Part shown: piece by piece, positions 1 to 7,800 of the stretch
Position numbering within the stretch: the stretch's first letter is position 1
Layout of the letters: every line of letters begins with the position of its first letter
Source of the DNA: an uncultured Lachnospiraceae bacterium
Lineage (GTDB): Bacteria > Bacillota > Clostridia > Lachnospirales > Lachnospiraceae
Assembly: GCA_910585895.1 (NCBI GenBank)
Contig: CAJUHY010000045.1
Span: 1 to 8,752, forward strand
DNA length: 8,752 nt
Direction of reading: 5' to 3'
Translations under genes and position numbers: made by a program
Notes under the pieces: generated by a model
Told to the model about the DNA's origin: nothing
Seen by the model: the letters and a program-made list of their open reading frames with translations, nothing else
Databases searched by the model: none

Positions 1-1
1 G

Positions 2-1456
2 GCTTATGTACAGATATACGGGAGCGCTTATCAGATATTGTTAGAGGATGCCGGGGGCAGACGTTTTGTGCCGGATGAGGAGTTAAAGGTAACGCCGCTT
101 TTGGATTGTGAAGAATTCTTAGCGCGCGGTATCGCGTGCGCGCCTGATAAGCTTCCGTATCTGCTGAAATATTTTGACAAGAAGAAAATCTGGCAGACTT
201 TTGAGGAGGAAGACCTTGGTTATCTGCGGATGATGGTGGAATCGCCGGCAATCAGCGATTCGTATCGCCAGGAACTGCGCCCGCAGATGGTTGCCTATTA
301 TTACGATAATTACACAGGTGAGGCGTTGGATGAATTTTTACTGAATCTGTCTTTCGATAATCTCGGCAGCAGGGAGCGGGAGAAGATTATGCGTCTTCTG
401 GTGGCAAGACGCCATTATCGGCGCGTCTATGAACTGCTTATCAATAACGGCATTGAATATATTTCGCCCTCCAAGCTGGTGTATGTCATTTGCCATCAAA
501 TGGATGAACTGGAGCAGGAGGAGGTGGAAACGGCAGATAGTTTTGTGCTGGGACTCTGCCGGGAAGTATTTCTCAGAGGTAAGTACAATGAGCGGATTCT
601 GCTGTACCTTATCCGTTATTTTGAAGGAAGCCTGGGTGAGATGTTAAAGCTTTGGGATTCCGCGCGCGGATTTGAATTGGACACATACGAATTGGAGGAG
701 CGCTGTCTGCGGCGTTACCTGTATACCGGGGATTTCTCTGCCATGCTTGCGCAGGTATTTGAGAGTTACGTGAAGAACCTGGGGAAAGATGTGGTGATTC
801 AGGCTTATGTAAGCCAGATGGCGTATTTATATGTGGTTCGCGATGCTGTTGTGGAAGCCTATGTGTTTGAACGGATGGCAAATTTGCTGCAGCGGGGTTA
901 TCAACTGAATCGCGTCTGCAAACTGGCATTTTTGAAGTGGTGTGCCCAGAAGAAGGAGATTACACAGGATAAATGGGAGCTTGCAGCGCCCATTCTGGAG
1001 GAACTTGTGAAAGAAGAAAGCTGCTTTGCGTTTTTCAAGTCTTTGCCCAGGAAGATACAGGAAAAATATATGTTTCACGACCGTGCTGTAGTGGAATACC
1101 GTACCACGCCGCAGGCAAAGGTATTTATCAATTATCTCCCTGCAGGCTATACCAAATATGTGGAATGCGAAATGAAGCAGATGTTTGAGGGGATTTTTGC
1201 CAAAGAGTTTATTCTTTTCTATGAAGAAAACATCCCCTATTACATCAAAGAGGAAATAGATGGGGAATATAAAGTAACTGAGAGCGGGCAGATTGAAAAA
1301 CAATGTCTGGATGACGGCAGCGAGGAGAGCCGTCCGGTTCTCATAGATGATATGATGGCAGCCTGGCAGATGAAGGATGAAGCTACGCTGCTCAAGCAGT
1401 TGGAGACATATGGACAGACGGATGAGATGGTAAATCAGGAATTTACGCTGATGTAG
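2..1456 (+). CDS. DUF5717-like large helical protein, C-terminal part (5' partial)
   Basis: The frame is open from the left edge (first full codon at base 2) to the TAG at 1454-1456, so 484 residues of a longer protein are visible and the true start lies outside. A TTG at 38 is in frame but has no ribosome binding site and is almost certainly internal. The visible part is mostly charged amphipathic helices rich in Leu, Glu, Tyr and Arg, resembling an alpha-solenoid. There is no membrane segment and no recognised catalytic motif. The last 120 residues or so change character: a segment with the motifs FINYLP, ENIPYY and VTESGQIE looks beta-rich, and the chain ends in a short acidic helix. By memory of the family and because a DUF5716-like gene follows, I assign it to the DUF5717 group of Lachnospiraceae, whose function is unknown. 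It is the first visible gene of a four-gene cluster, with 39 bases to the next start. The family call is moderately sure; no function is proposed. Confidence 0.72.
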   Translation, partial: AYVQIYGSAYQILLEDAGGRRFVPDEELKVTPLLDCEEFLARGIACAPDKLPYLLKYFDKKKIWQTFEEEDLGYLRMMVESPAISDSYRQELRPQMVAYYYDNYTGEALDEFLLNLSFDNLGSREREKIMRLLVARRHYRRVYELLINNGIEYISPSKLVYVICHQMDELEQEEVETADSFVLGLCREVFLRGKYNERILLYLIRYFEGSLGEMLKLWDSARGFELDTYELEERCLRRYLYTGDFSAMLAQVFESYVKNLGKDVVIQAYVSQMAYLYVVRDAVVEAYVFERMANLLQRGYQLNRVCKLAFLKWCAQKKEITQDKWELAAPILEELVKEESCFAFFKSLPRKIQEKYMFHDRAVVEYRTTPQAKVFINYLPAGYTKYVECEMKQMFEGIFAKEFILFYEENIPYYIKEEIDGEYKVTESGQIEKQCLDDGSEESRPVLIDDMMAAWQMKDEATLLKQLETYGQTDEMVNQEFTLM

Positions 1457-1495
1457 CTGCATAAAAATATGCTGTGATTTGCCGTGGAGGTAGAA

Positions 1496-2731
1496 ATGAG
1501 ACCGACAAAAGAGGAATGGTATATCGGAATAGAGGCAGGGCGGCAATGGATGCAGATTAGCTGTTACCATGCCGGCCTCACAGAGCCGGAGACAAAGAGC
1601 ACATTGGCAGGAACGGAAATGTATCTAATTCCTACAGCAATCTGTAAACGCAAACAGAGCGGGCAGTGGTGTTTTGGCGAGGAAGGCAGACGGCTGGCGG
1701 AGTCCGGGGAAGGCTATTATGCTGCGGATCTTTTAAAACGTGCGTTTCAGAAGGAGACTGTCACTTTGGACCGTGAGTATGCAGCGGAGGATTTGCTGGG
1801 TGTCTTTTTTCGTAAGCTGCTGCGCCTAGCGCTGCCGGCGGAGGGGATTGCGGCGGTCACTAAGTGCGTTTTTTCCCTGGAAGAGGTGACGGGGGAAGCG
1901 GTAGAATTTTTGCAGCATTTTGCCGGGAAGCTGGGATTTACGGAAAAGCAGGTGCAGATTCAGGACCACCGGGAGAGTTTTTATGCCTATGTAGTGTCTC
2001 AGGAGCCGTCTTTGTGGAACCAGCAGGTATTGTTGCTGGAGGAAGAGGGAAACGGCGTATACTGCCGTCTGCTTTCCTGTAACCACAAGACGGAACCGAT
2101 GGTTGTCGAGGTAGGAGAGGCGTTTTTGGGCAAGCTGCCGGAAAACCATGAACAGCGTGACATGAAGTTTGCCGGGATGGTGAAAGCAGTGCTGGCAGGC
2201 AGGATTGTGACGGCAGCCTATCTTATCGGTTCTGGTTTCGAGGGAGATTGGATGAAGGATTCCCTGCAGTTAATCTGCCGTAACCGCAGGGCGTTCCAGG
2301 GAAAGAACCTCTACACCAAAGGCGCCTGTTATGCCGGGCTTTTGCAGGAACACAAGGATAAGGCAAAGACCGTGTATTTCGGAGACTACAAAGTCAGGGA
2401 AAATATCATGCTGGCAACTGTCCGGGGAGAAGTAGAATTTTTTTATATGTTGGTAGAAGCGGGCAGCAACCGTCATCAGATTGACAAGGAACTGCGCATT
2501 TTGCTGGAAGGCGCGCCATCACTGGAAATCTGGCTGCAGGAACCTGGAAGCAAGGAGGCGCGGATTGAGAGCCTGGAACTGACAGGGCTTGAGATTGCCA
2601 GGCAGGAGCGCAGTCGGCTGTCACTGCATATTTGCGGCAGTGAGGAGGGCAAGCTCCTGTTGAAAGTGCAGGATTTGGGGTGGGGGCAGATGTGCCCATC
2701 CCGAGGACTGGAGTGGTCTTTTGAATTATAA
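1496..2731 (+). CDS. DUF5716-like protein, degenerate Hsp70/actin-fold ATPase
   Basis: A 411-residue protein. I chose the ATG at 1496 because GGAGG at 1486-1490 sits 5 bases upstream. The in-frame GTG at 1484 would overlap that site and lacks one of its own. The layout recalls an Hsp70 nucleotide-binding domain. Residues 9-21 (YIGIEAGRQWMQI) occupy the place of the phosphate-1 loop (IGIDLGTT in DnaK). Residues 178-192 (VLLLEEEGNGVYCRL) resemble the second phosphate strand-loop. Residues 242-251 (YLIGSGFEGD) followed by KGACYAGLL (275-283) match the adenosine-motif region, where Hsp70s have a GG motif and a GAA helix. The Asp and Thr residues needed for Hsp70 catalysis are replaced, so ATP may be bound but not hydrolysed. 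The last 120 residues look beta-rich, ending in DLGWGQMCPSRGLEW, in the position of a substrate-binding domain. It has no membrane segment and is probably cytosolic. It lies between the DUF5717-like and TPR genes, which suggests a joint complex. The family name is recalled, not searched. Confidence 0.78.
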   Translation: MRPTKEEWYIGIEAGRQWMQISCYHAGLTEPETKSTLAGTEMYLIPTAICKRKQSGQWCFGEEGRRLAESGEGYYAADLLKRAFQKETVTLDREYAAEDLLGVFFRKLLRLALPAEGIAAVTKCVFSLEEVTGEAVEFLQHFAGKLGFTEKQVQIQDHRESFYAYVVSQEPSLWNQQVLLLEEEGNGVYCRLLSCNHKTEPMVVEVGEAFLGKLPENHEQRDMKFAGMVKAVLAGRIVTAAYLIGSGFEGDWMKDSLQLICRNRRAFQGKNLYTKGACYAGLLQEHKDKAKTVYFGDYKVRENIMLATVRGEVEFFYMLVEAGSNRHQIDKELRILLEGAPSLEIWLQEPGSKEARIESLELTGLEIARQERSRLSLHICGSEEGKLLLKVQDLGWGQMCPSRGLEWSFEL

Positions 2732-2803
2732 GGACGGATATATGCGGGAGGCAGAATGGAGAAAAATAAGGACGGATATATGCGGGAGGCAGAATGGAGA
2801 AAA
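2728..2803 (+). repeat. Perfect 38-bp tandem duplication of a start region
   Basis: Two identical 38-base copies lie head to tail at 2728-2765 and 2766-2803. Each begins ATAAGGACGG and ends GGAGAAAA, and each contains GGGAGG plus an ATG. The first copy overlaps the stop codon of the DUF5716-like gene; the second carries the start of the TPR gene. Because 38 is not a multiple of three, the upstream ATG (2756) reads out of frame with the real gene. The flanking bases differ on both sides, so the unit length is exact. Perfect identity suggests a recent slippage duplication. Confidence 0.97.
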
Positions 2804-2854
2804 TTATGGGCAGAATGTGGGTGTGTGAGGGTAAGTTGGCGGATAAGCCTTTGA
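2756..2854 (+). other. Decoy/upstream ORF created by the duplication (32 codons)
   Basis: The copied start in the first repeat unit (ATG 2756, preceded by GGGAGG at 2746-2751) opens a 32-codon frame that stops at TGA 2852-2854. It therefore overlaps the first 20 or so codons of the TPR gene in another frame. The peptide begins MEKNKDGYMREAEW and resembles no known family. It has the same ribosome binding site and spacing as the real gene, so ribosomes should initiate at both. It is more likely a translational side effect or regulator than a functional peptide. Confidence 0.4.
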
Positions 2855-3549
2855 TTATAAATTCCAGTGTAAGCTTGTATTCCTTAGAAGAGTTGTGTTA
2901 TTATTTATACCATAATGCCGATTCTGTGGAGGAAAGTTTCTATCATGAGGCGTTGTGTCAATGGCTGTCTGAGGAACTCGGCATGGAAAAACTGGCGGAG
3001 CAGGTCCGTGAGGGAATTGAGAAGGGAAAAAGCGGCGGTTTTTGCATGGAGCAGATTCTGACGACCGGAGGCTTTTACAGCCGTAAGGAAATCAGCCAGG
3101 CAGTTTCGATTGTCAAGAATATGGAGAGTACCAGTCCGGCGCAGCGGGCGAAGCTGAGAGGAGACCGTTTCCTCAAGTCCGGCAAATACCGTAAGGCATG
3201 GATAGAGTATCAGAGAGCTTTGGCGGAAGAAGGAGATATGTTTTTTCAAGGGCGGGTCTGGCATAATCTCGGTACGCTGTATGCCAGGCAGTTTTTGTTT
3301 GAAGCCGCCGGGGAATGTTATAAGCGGGCATACGAGATTGGGCAGCAGTCGAAGAGCAGCGAGGCATATCTTTTGGCATTAACATGTAAAGAGGAGCGTC
3401 AGCCGGGTCGGCAGCATGGGCAGGGCAGCCTTGCCGGAGAACTTTGCAGGCTGCAGGAACTGAGAGCGGCCGGGGACCGTGCAGGCTATGAAACCATGAT
3501 AGAAGATTTGTTGCAGCAGTTAAGGACAGAGTATAGGAAAAGTGAGTAA
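2794..3549 (+). CDS. TPR-repeat protein of unknown function
   Basis: A 251-residue soluble protein. The start is ATG 2794 with GGGAGG at 2784-2789, 4 bases upstream; ATG 2806 and 2815 are in-frame alternatives without better sites. The N-terminal 110 residues or so form a helical domain of no family I recognise (motifs LYSLEELCYYLY and EQILTTGGFYS). Two tetratricopeptide repeats follow: about residues 117-148 (GDRFLKSGKYRKAWIEYQRAL) and 153-184 (HNLGTLY and AAGECYKRAYEIG), with the usual small, aromatic and Ala positions. The C-terminal part (about 213-251) is a charged helix. No signal peptide or membrane segment is present. TPRs mediate protein-protein binding and often act as co-chaperones of Hsp70-type proteins, so a role as adaptor for the DUF5716-like ATPase encoded just upstream is a reasonable inference. 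It is followed almost without gap by the coiled-coil membrane gene, which supports co-translation. Confidence 0.85.
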   Translation: MEKIMGRMWVCEGKLADKPLIINSSVSLYSLEELCYYLYHNADSVEESFYHEALCQWLSEELGMEKLAEQVREGIEKGKSGGFCMEQILTTGGFYSRKEISQAVSIVKNMESTSPAQRAKLRGDRFLKSGKYRKAWIEYQRALAEEGDMFFQGRVWHNLGTLYARQFLFEAAGECYKRAYEIGQQSKSSEAYLLALTCKEERQPGRQHGQGSLAGELCRLQELRAAGDRAGYETMIEDLLQQLRTEYRKSE

Positions 3550-3550
3550 A

Positions 3551-4735
3551 ATGGGATTATTCAGAAGAAAGAAAAAGCCAAAATATATCGATGGGCTGTG
3601 GGGCGGCGGCAAACCACAGTCTCAGGAGCAGGGACGGGAACCTAAAAAGACTGCAGATTCCCAGAATCCGCAGAGCAATCCGGCGATGGAATATTGTGAG
3701 CAAATTCTTACGGCGGCTAAGGCTCTGGAGGAAACGAAGCGAGATTATAAGGTAGTGACTGATTATCTGACCGATATTCAGAAGATTGAAGAACTTCCAG
3801 AGAAGGAATTTTCTGAAATTCAGGAAGTTGCCAAACATATCAGGGACTTGAACCAGACGCGGGATGATTACCTGAATAAGTCCAAAAATATTTCAGATTC
3901 CCAGTTTGCCCAGATGGAGCAGCTGCAGGAGCAGATGCCGGGGATTATCCGGCGCCTGCAGGAGAACGAATCTTATCAGACAATGGTCAAGCGGGATATG
4001 CAGTATCTTGAGGGAGAGAGGGAAGAATGGCGTTATTACAAGGATGCGCTGGAGCAGGAAAGCCATCTGCTGCGCAGACTGCTCTATGTTCTGGTGGGGG
4101 TATTTGCGGCGTCTGTGGCAGTAATTATTGTGTTGGGGATGGTAATGCATTTTGACATTACGCTGCCGTTTCTTCTGGCAACCCTGGTGGCGGCGGTAAT
4201 AGGGATTGGCATGGTCTGGCGGCTGCAGAATGACGGCTTGGATATCAAACGTTCGCAGGCGAATATCAACCGTGCCATTACGCTGTTAAATAAGATTTCT
4301 TTTAAATATGTCAATGTGACCAATGCAGTGGATTATGCATGTGAGAAATACCACGTTAAGAATTCCTATGAACTCAACTATATCTGGGAACAGTATTTGG
4401 AGGAAGTGCGGGAGCGGGAGAAATATGAGAATACAAATGAAGAACTGGAGTATTTCAATGATAAACTGATGCTGCTGCTTCATAGGTACCGTCTTTATGA
4501 TACCAAAGTATGGATTTACCAGACACAGGCTTTGCTTGACAAGAAGGAAATGGTGGAGGTCAAGCATGAATTGCTGGTGCGCCGCCAGAAGCTTCGTACC
4601 ACGATGGAAAGCCAGATAGCCAATATCAGGAAGGCGCAGACCGATATCGTCAAAATTGTCAAAGAGCATCCCGGTGATGAAAAGGAAATTAAAGAAATAT
4701 TGAGATCCTTAGACGAAATGTGCGGACTTGCGTAG
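3551..4735 (+). CDS. Coiled-coil membrane protein with a two-helix hairpin
   Basis: A 394-residue protein with no family I can name. I prefer ATG 3551 (protein starts MGLFRRKKKPK), one base after the TAA of the TPR gene and preceded by AGGAAA at 3535-3540. GTG 3542 would add three residues and overlap that stop. The N-terminus is strongly basic, then a Gln/Pro/Asn-rich linker (about residues 15-45) leads into long charged helices of coiled-coil type (about 46-175). Two hydrophobic helices follow, about 178-199 (LYVLVGVFAASVAVIIVLG) and 205-223 (LPFLLATLVAAVIGIGMVW), joined by only about five residues. A second coiled-coil arm (about 230-394) ends the protein. With the basic N-terminus and tight hairpin, both arms should face the cytoplasm, where they could recruit the three upstream gene products to the membrane. 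There are no enzymatic motifs. It is the last gene of the cluster. Confidence 0.82.
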   Translation: MGLFRRKKKPKYIDGLWGGGKPQSQEQGREPKKTADSQNPQSNPAMEYCEQILTAAKALEETKRDYKVVTDYLTDIQKIEELPEKEFSEIQEVAKHIRDLNQTRDDYLNKSKNISDSQFAQMEQLQEQMPGIIRRLQENESYQTMVKRDMQYLEGEREEWRYYKDALEQESHLLRRLLYVLVGVFAASVAVIIVLGMVMHFDITLPFLLATLVAAVIGIGMVWRLQNDGLDIKRSQANINRAITLLNKISFKYVNVTNAVDYACEKYHVKNSYELNYIWEQYLEEVREREKYENTNEELEYFNDKLMLLLHRYRLYDTKVWIYQTQALLDKKEMVEVKHELLVRRQKLRTTMESQIANIRKAQTDIVKIVKEHPGDEKEIKEILRSLDEMCGLA

Positions 4736-4742
4736 GAGGGAC

Positions 4743-4771
4743 TTGTTTTTATGGGATTTGTGAAGTATAAT
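4743..4771 (+). promoter_or_regulatory. Putative sigma-A promoter of the histidine kinase
   Basis: A perfect -10 box TATAAT (4766-4771) lies 17 bases downstream of TTGTTT (4743-4748), a partial match to TTGACA. Transcription would start near 4778 and give a leader of about 60 bases before the kinase start. The position in the gap between a finished operon and a new gene supports it. No convincing terminator separates it from the upstream cluster, so read-through is also possible. Confidence 0.6.
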
Positions 4772-4783
4772 CTTATTAATTAG
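4751..4783 (+). other. 10-codon open frame with a strong ribosome binding site
   Basis: GGAGGG at 4735-4740, overlapping the stop codon of the coiled-coil gene, precedes an ATG at 4751 by 10 bases. The frame encodes MGFVKYNLIN and stops at TAG 4781-4783. It would be translated from the upstream operon message and contains the -10 box of the kinase promoter. It may be a leader peptide, a remnant of a lost gene, or chance. Confidence 0.3.
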
Positions 4784-4795
4784 GCATAATTTTAC

Positions 4796-4810
4796 AACAT
4801 GATTCATGTT
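4796..4810. promoter_or_regulatory. Perfect 7-1-7 palindrome, possible operator
   Basis: AACATGA, one T, then TCATGTT form a perfect inverted repeat just downstream of the predicted transcription start and 13 bases before the kinase ribosome binding site. This is a typical place for a dimeric repressor site. As RNA it would fold into a 6-bp stem with a 3-base loop, too weak and with too poor a U tract for a confident terminator. The binding protein is unknown. Confidence 0.4.
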
Positions 4811-4837
4811 ATTATTTGATCATAAGGAGGAAATATC

Positions 4838-7800
4838 ATGTACCATTGCCACGTACATTTTTATCTGCTTGGCGAACAGAGCAGAACATTTGAAATTATC
4901 AAAAAAATGCCCCCTCTTGAACATTTTACTCATGAATATATGGAAAGCAGCGTATCAGAGGAAGCATTAGCTGCAAAGGCAGATATTATTTTAGCAGACC
5001 TGCTGCCACAACAGGATGCAAAAGAGGCAGTGCAGAAGATTCTTCGGGCGAAGCGTAAAGAGGCGGAGCTTATTTTGTTGGCCGGCAAGGATCAGGTTGA
5101 GACATTTGCAGAGGAGTTTTCTGAGATTAAGGATATCTGGATTTGCCCCATGTCGGAGGATGAATTGCGATTCCGTTTTTTAAGATGGCAGCAGAACTGC
5201 AAGATGAGTAAGGATTTCTGGCAGACCAGCCATTTTTTTGAAGCTACCATCAATAATGTTCCGAACTTGGTCTGGTATAAGGATAAGAATGGCATACATG
5301 AGAAAGTCAATGACAGCTTCTGCAAGACGGTTAATAAGACCAAGCAGCAGGTGGAAGGACAGGGACACGCCTATATTTGGGATGTGGAGCAGGACGACCC
5401 GGCGTGTATTGAATCTGAGCGGGAGGTTATGGAAAGCAGAAAAACCTGCATCTCGGAAGAAATTATTCAGACGGGAGCTGGTGAGAGGACGCTTACTACA
5501 TACAAATCTCCCTTGTATAATTTAGACGGAAGCGTTATGGGAACCGTAGGCGTAGCGATTGACGTGACCCAGGAGCGCCTGTATGAGCAGGAAATTATAC
5601 AAAAGAACAAGACCCTGGAGAAAATTTTTACCTCCATAGATTGTGGAGTTATGCTTCATACTTTAGATGGCAAGCTGGTAGTCAGCGCCAATCAGGCGGC
5701 GTTGAAGATTTTAGGATATGATACATTGGAAGAGATGATGGCAGATGGATTTGATTTGATTGCCGACAGTGTAGTGGAAGAGGACAAGATGAAGCTCAGA
5801 AGATGTATCATGGAACTGGAGAAAGAGGGGGACACTGTCAACATAGAATACCGTGCAAGGCATAAAGACGGCGAACTGCGCCATATCATGGGCAGTATCA
5901 AGCTGGTAGAACAGAATGGCACACTCTATTACCAGAGATTCCTGTTAGATTGCACGGCGCAGAAGCTTCAGGAAGAAAGAAATGAAAGACGTCAGGCAGA
6001 ACTTATTCATGCGTTGAGTATAGACTACAGCATTGTTGGTTGTTTTGAACTCAATAAGGACCTTGGAATTCCATTGCGCCATAATGAGGAAGAAGGGCGT
6101 GCGTTTGCCCCGAACTCCGAGGGCAGGATCCGATTTTCAGAGAGCATGGAGCGTTACATAGAAGAGTTTGTGTATGAGGACGACCAGGAAGAGCTGAGGG
6201 CGGCCGTTTCAGCAGAGAATCTCAAGAAAGAACTGGCAGAAAAAAAGCAATATTATGTAAACTACCGTGCCGTCATACAGGGAGAGACTAAATATTTCCA
6301 ATTAAAGATAGTGCGTACAGGTAAATGGAAGAAACAGCAGGGGATTGTTCTGGGAATCCGCAGCGTGGATGAGGAGACCAGAAACGAGATGGAAAAGAAA
6401 GAATTGCTGGAAGATGCCCTTATGCAGGCAAACCGGGCAAGCAAGGCAAAGAGCATTTTCCTCTCGAATATGTCCCATGATATACGCACACCCATGAATG
6501 CCATTGTAGGGTTTACGGCGCTTGCCATCACGCATATAGATGACAAGGAACAGGTGGAGGAATATCTTAAGAAGATTATGACCTCCGGCAACCATTTGCT
6601 GAGCCTTATCAATGATGTGCTGGATATGAGCCGCATTGAGAGCGGCAAGATGCATTTGGATGAGAAGCCTTGCAGCCTGCCGGATATCCTTCATAGTCTG
6701 CGCAGTATCCTGCAGGCAGATATCCGCGCAAAACAGCTCGACCTTTATATTGATGCTGTCGATGTGATTGATGAGGAGATTTACTGTGACAAATTGCGGC
6801 TGAACCAGGTTCTGCTGAACCTTCTGAGCAATGCGGTCAAGTATACCGGAGCCGGCGGCATGGTCAGCATGAGGATTATCCAAAAGCCCAGGGCGCCCAA
6901 AGGCTATGCAACTTACGAATTCCATATCAAGGATAATGGAATCGGCATGAGCGATGAATTCGTTGCGCACATTTTCGAGCCGTTTGAGCGGGAAAAGAGC
7001 AGTACCACCAGCGGTATACAGGGTACCGGGCTGGGAATGGCGATTACCAAGAATATAGTAGATATGATGAACGGTACGATTTCCGTCAAGAGTGAACAGG
7101 GCAATGGTACGGAGGTTACTGCCTGCTTTACGTTCCGTCTGAATGATGAAGTGAAAGAACCGCAGGATATCCCGCAGCTGAAAAACTGCCGTGCGTTAGT
7201 GATAGATGATGATTTCAATACTTGTGACAGCGTTACCTATATGCTGACGCAGATAGGAATGCGCGCAGAGTGGACGTTATCTGGCAAGGAAGCGCTGCTT
7301 CGTACCCACCAGGCAGTCAGCAGAGGGGATAATTATACGGTTTATGTAGTGGATTGGATGCTGCCTGACATGAATGGTATTGAGGTTACGCGCAGAATCC
7401 GCAAAGAAATGGGCGAGGACGTCCCCATTATCCTTCTGACGGCGTATGACTGGCTGGATATTGAGGATGAGGCGAAAGAAGCAGGTGTTACGGCATTCTG
7501 CAGCAAGCCCCTGTTCTATTCAGAACTGCATAAGTGCCTGCATTCCATTGTGTGCGCAGAGGAGGAAGAAAGGGAGAAAGAGCAAGAGCACAGCGGGGGA
7601 GAGAAAGAGAAGCGTCACACCGGACGTATTCTGCTGGCGGAGGACAATGAACTTAACCAAGAGATTGCCAAAATGATTCTGGAGGATGCAGGGTTTACCG
7701 CGGAAGTGGCCGAGAATGGGCAGATTGCTTTGGATATGCTGCGCAAGTCAGAGCCAGGATATTATCAGATAATCCTTATGGATGTACGTATGCCCGTGAT

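Noticed and set aside
1459..1472. Small hairpin GCATA-AAAA-TATGC between genes 1 and 2
   Set aside because: Only five weak pairs and no T tract; unlikely to terminate, and the genes appear to share an operon.
827..1570. 247-codon open frame on the - strand opposite the DUF5717-like gene
   Set aside because: Rich in His, Leu, Phe and Cys with no recognisable domain. It is the antisense shadow of a well-supported + strand gene and crosses into the next gene.
6302..6970. 222-codon open frame on the - strand inside the histidine kinase
   Set aside because: It lies wholly opposite the conserved HisKA and ATPase region, and its translation has no family features.
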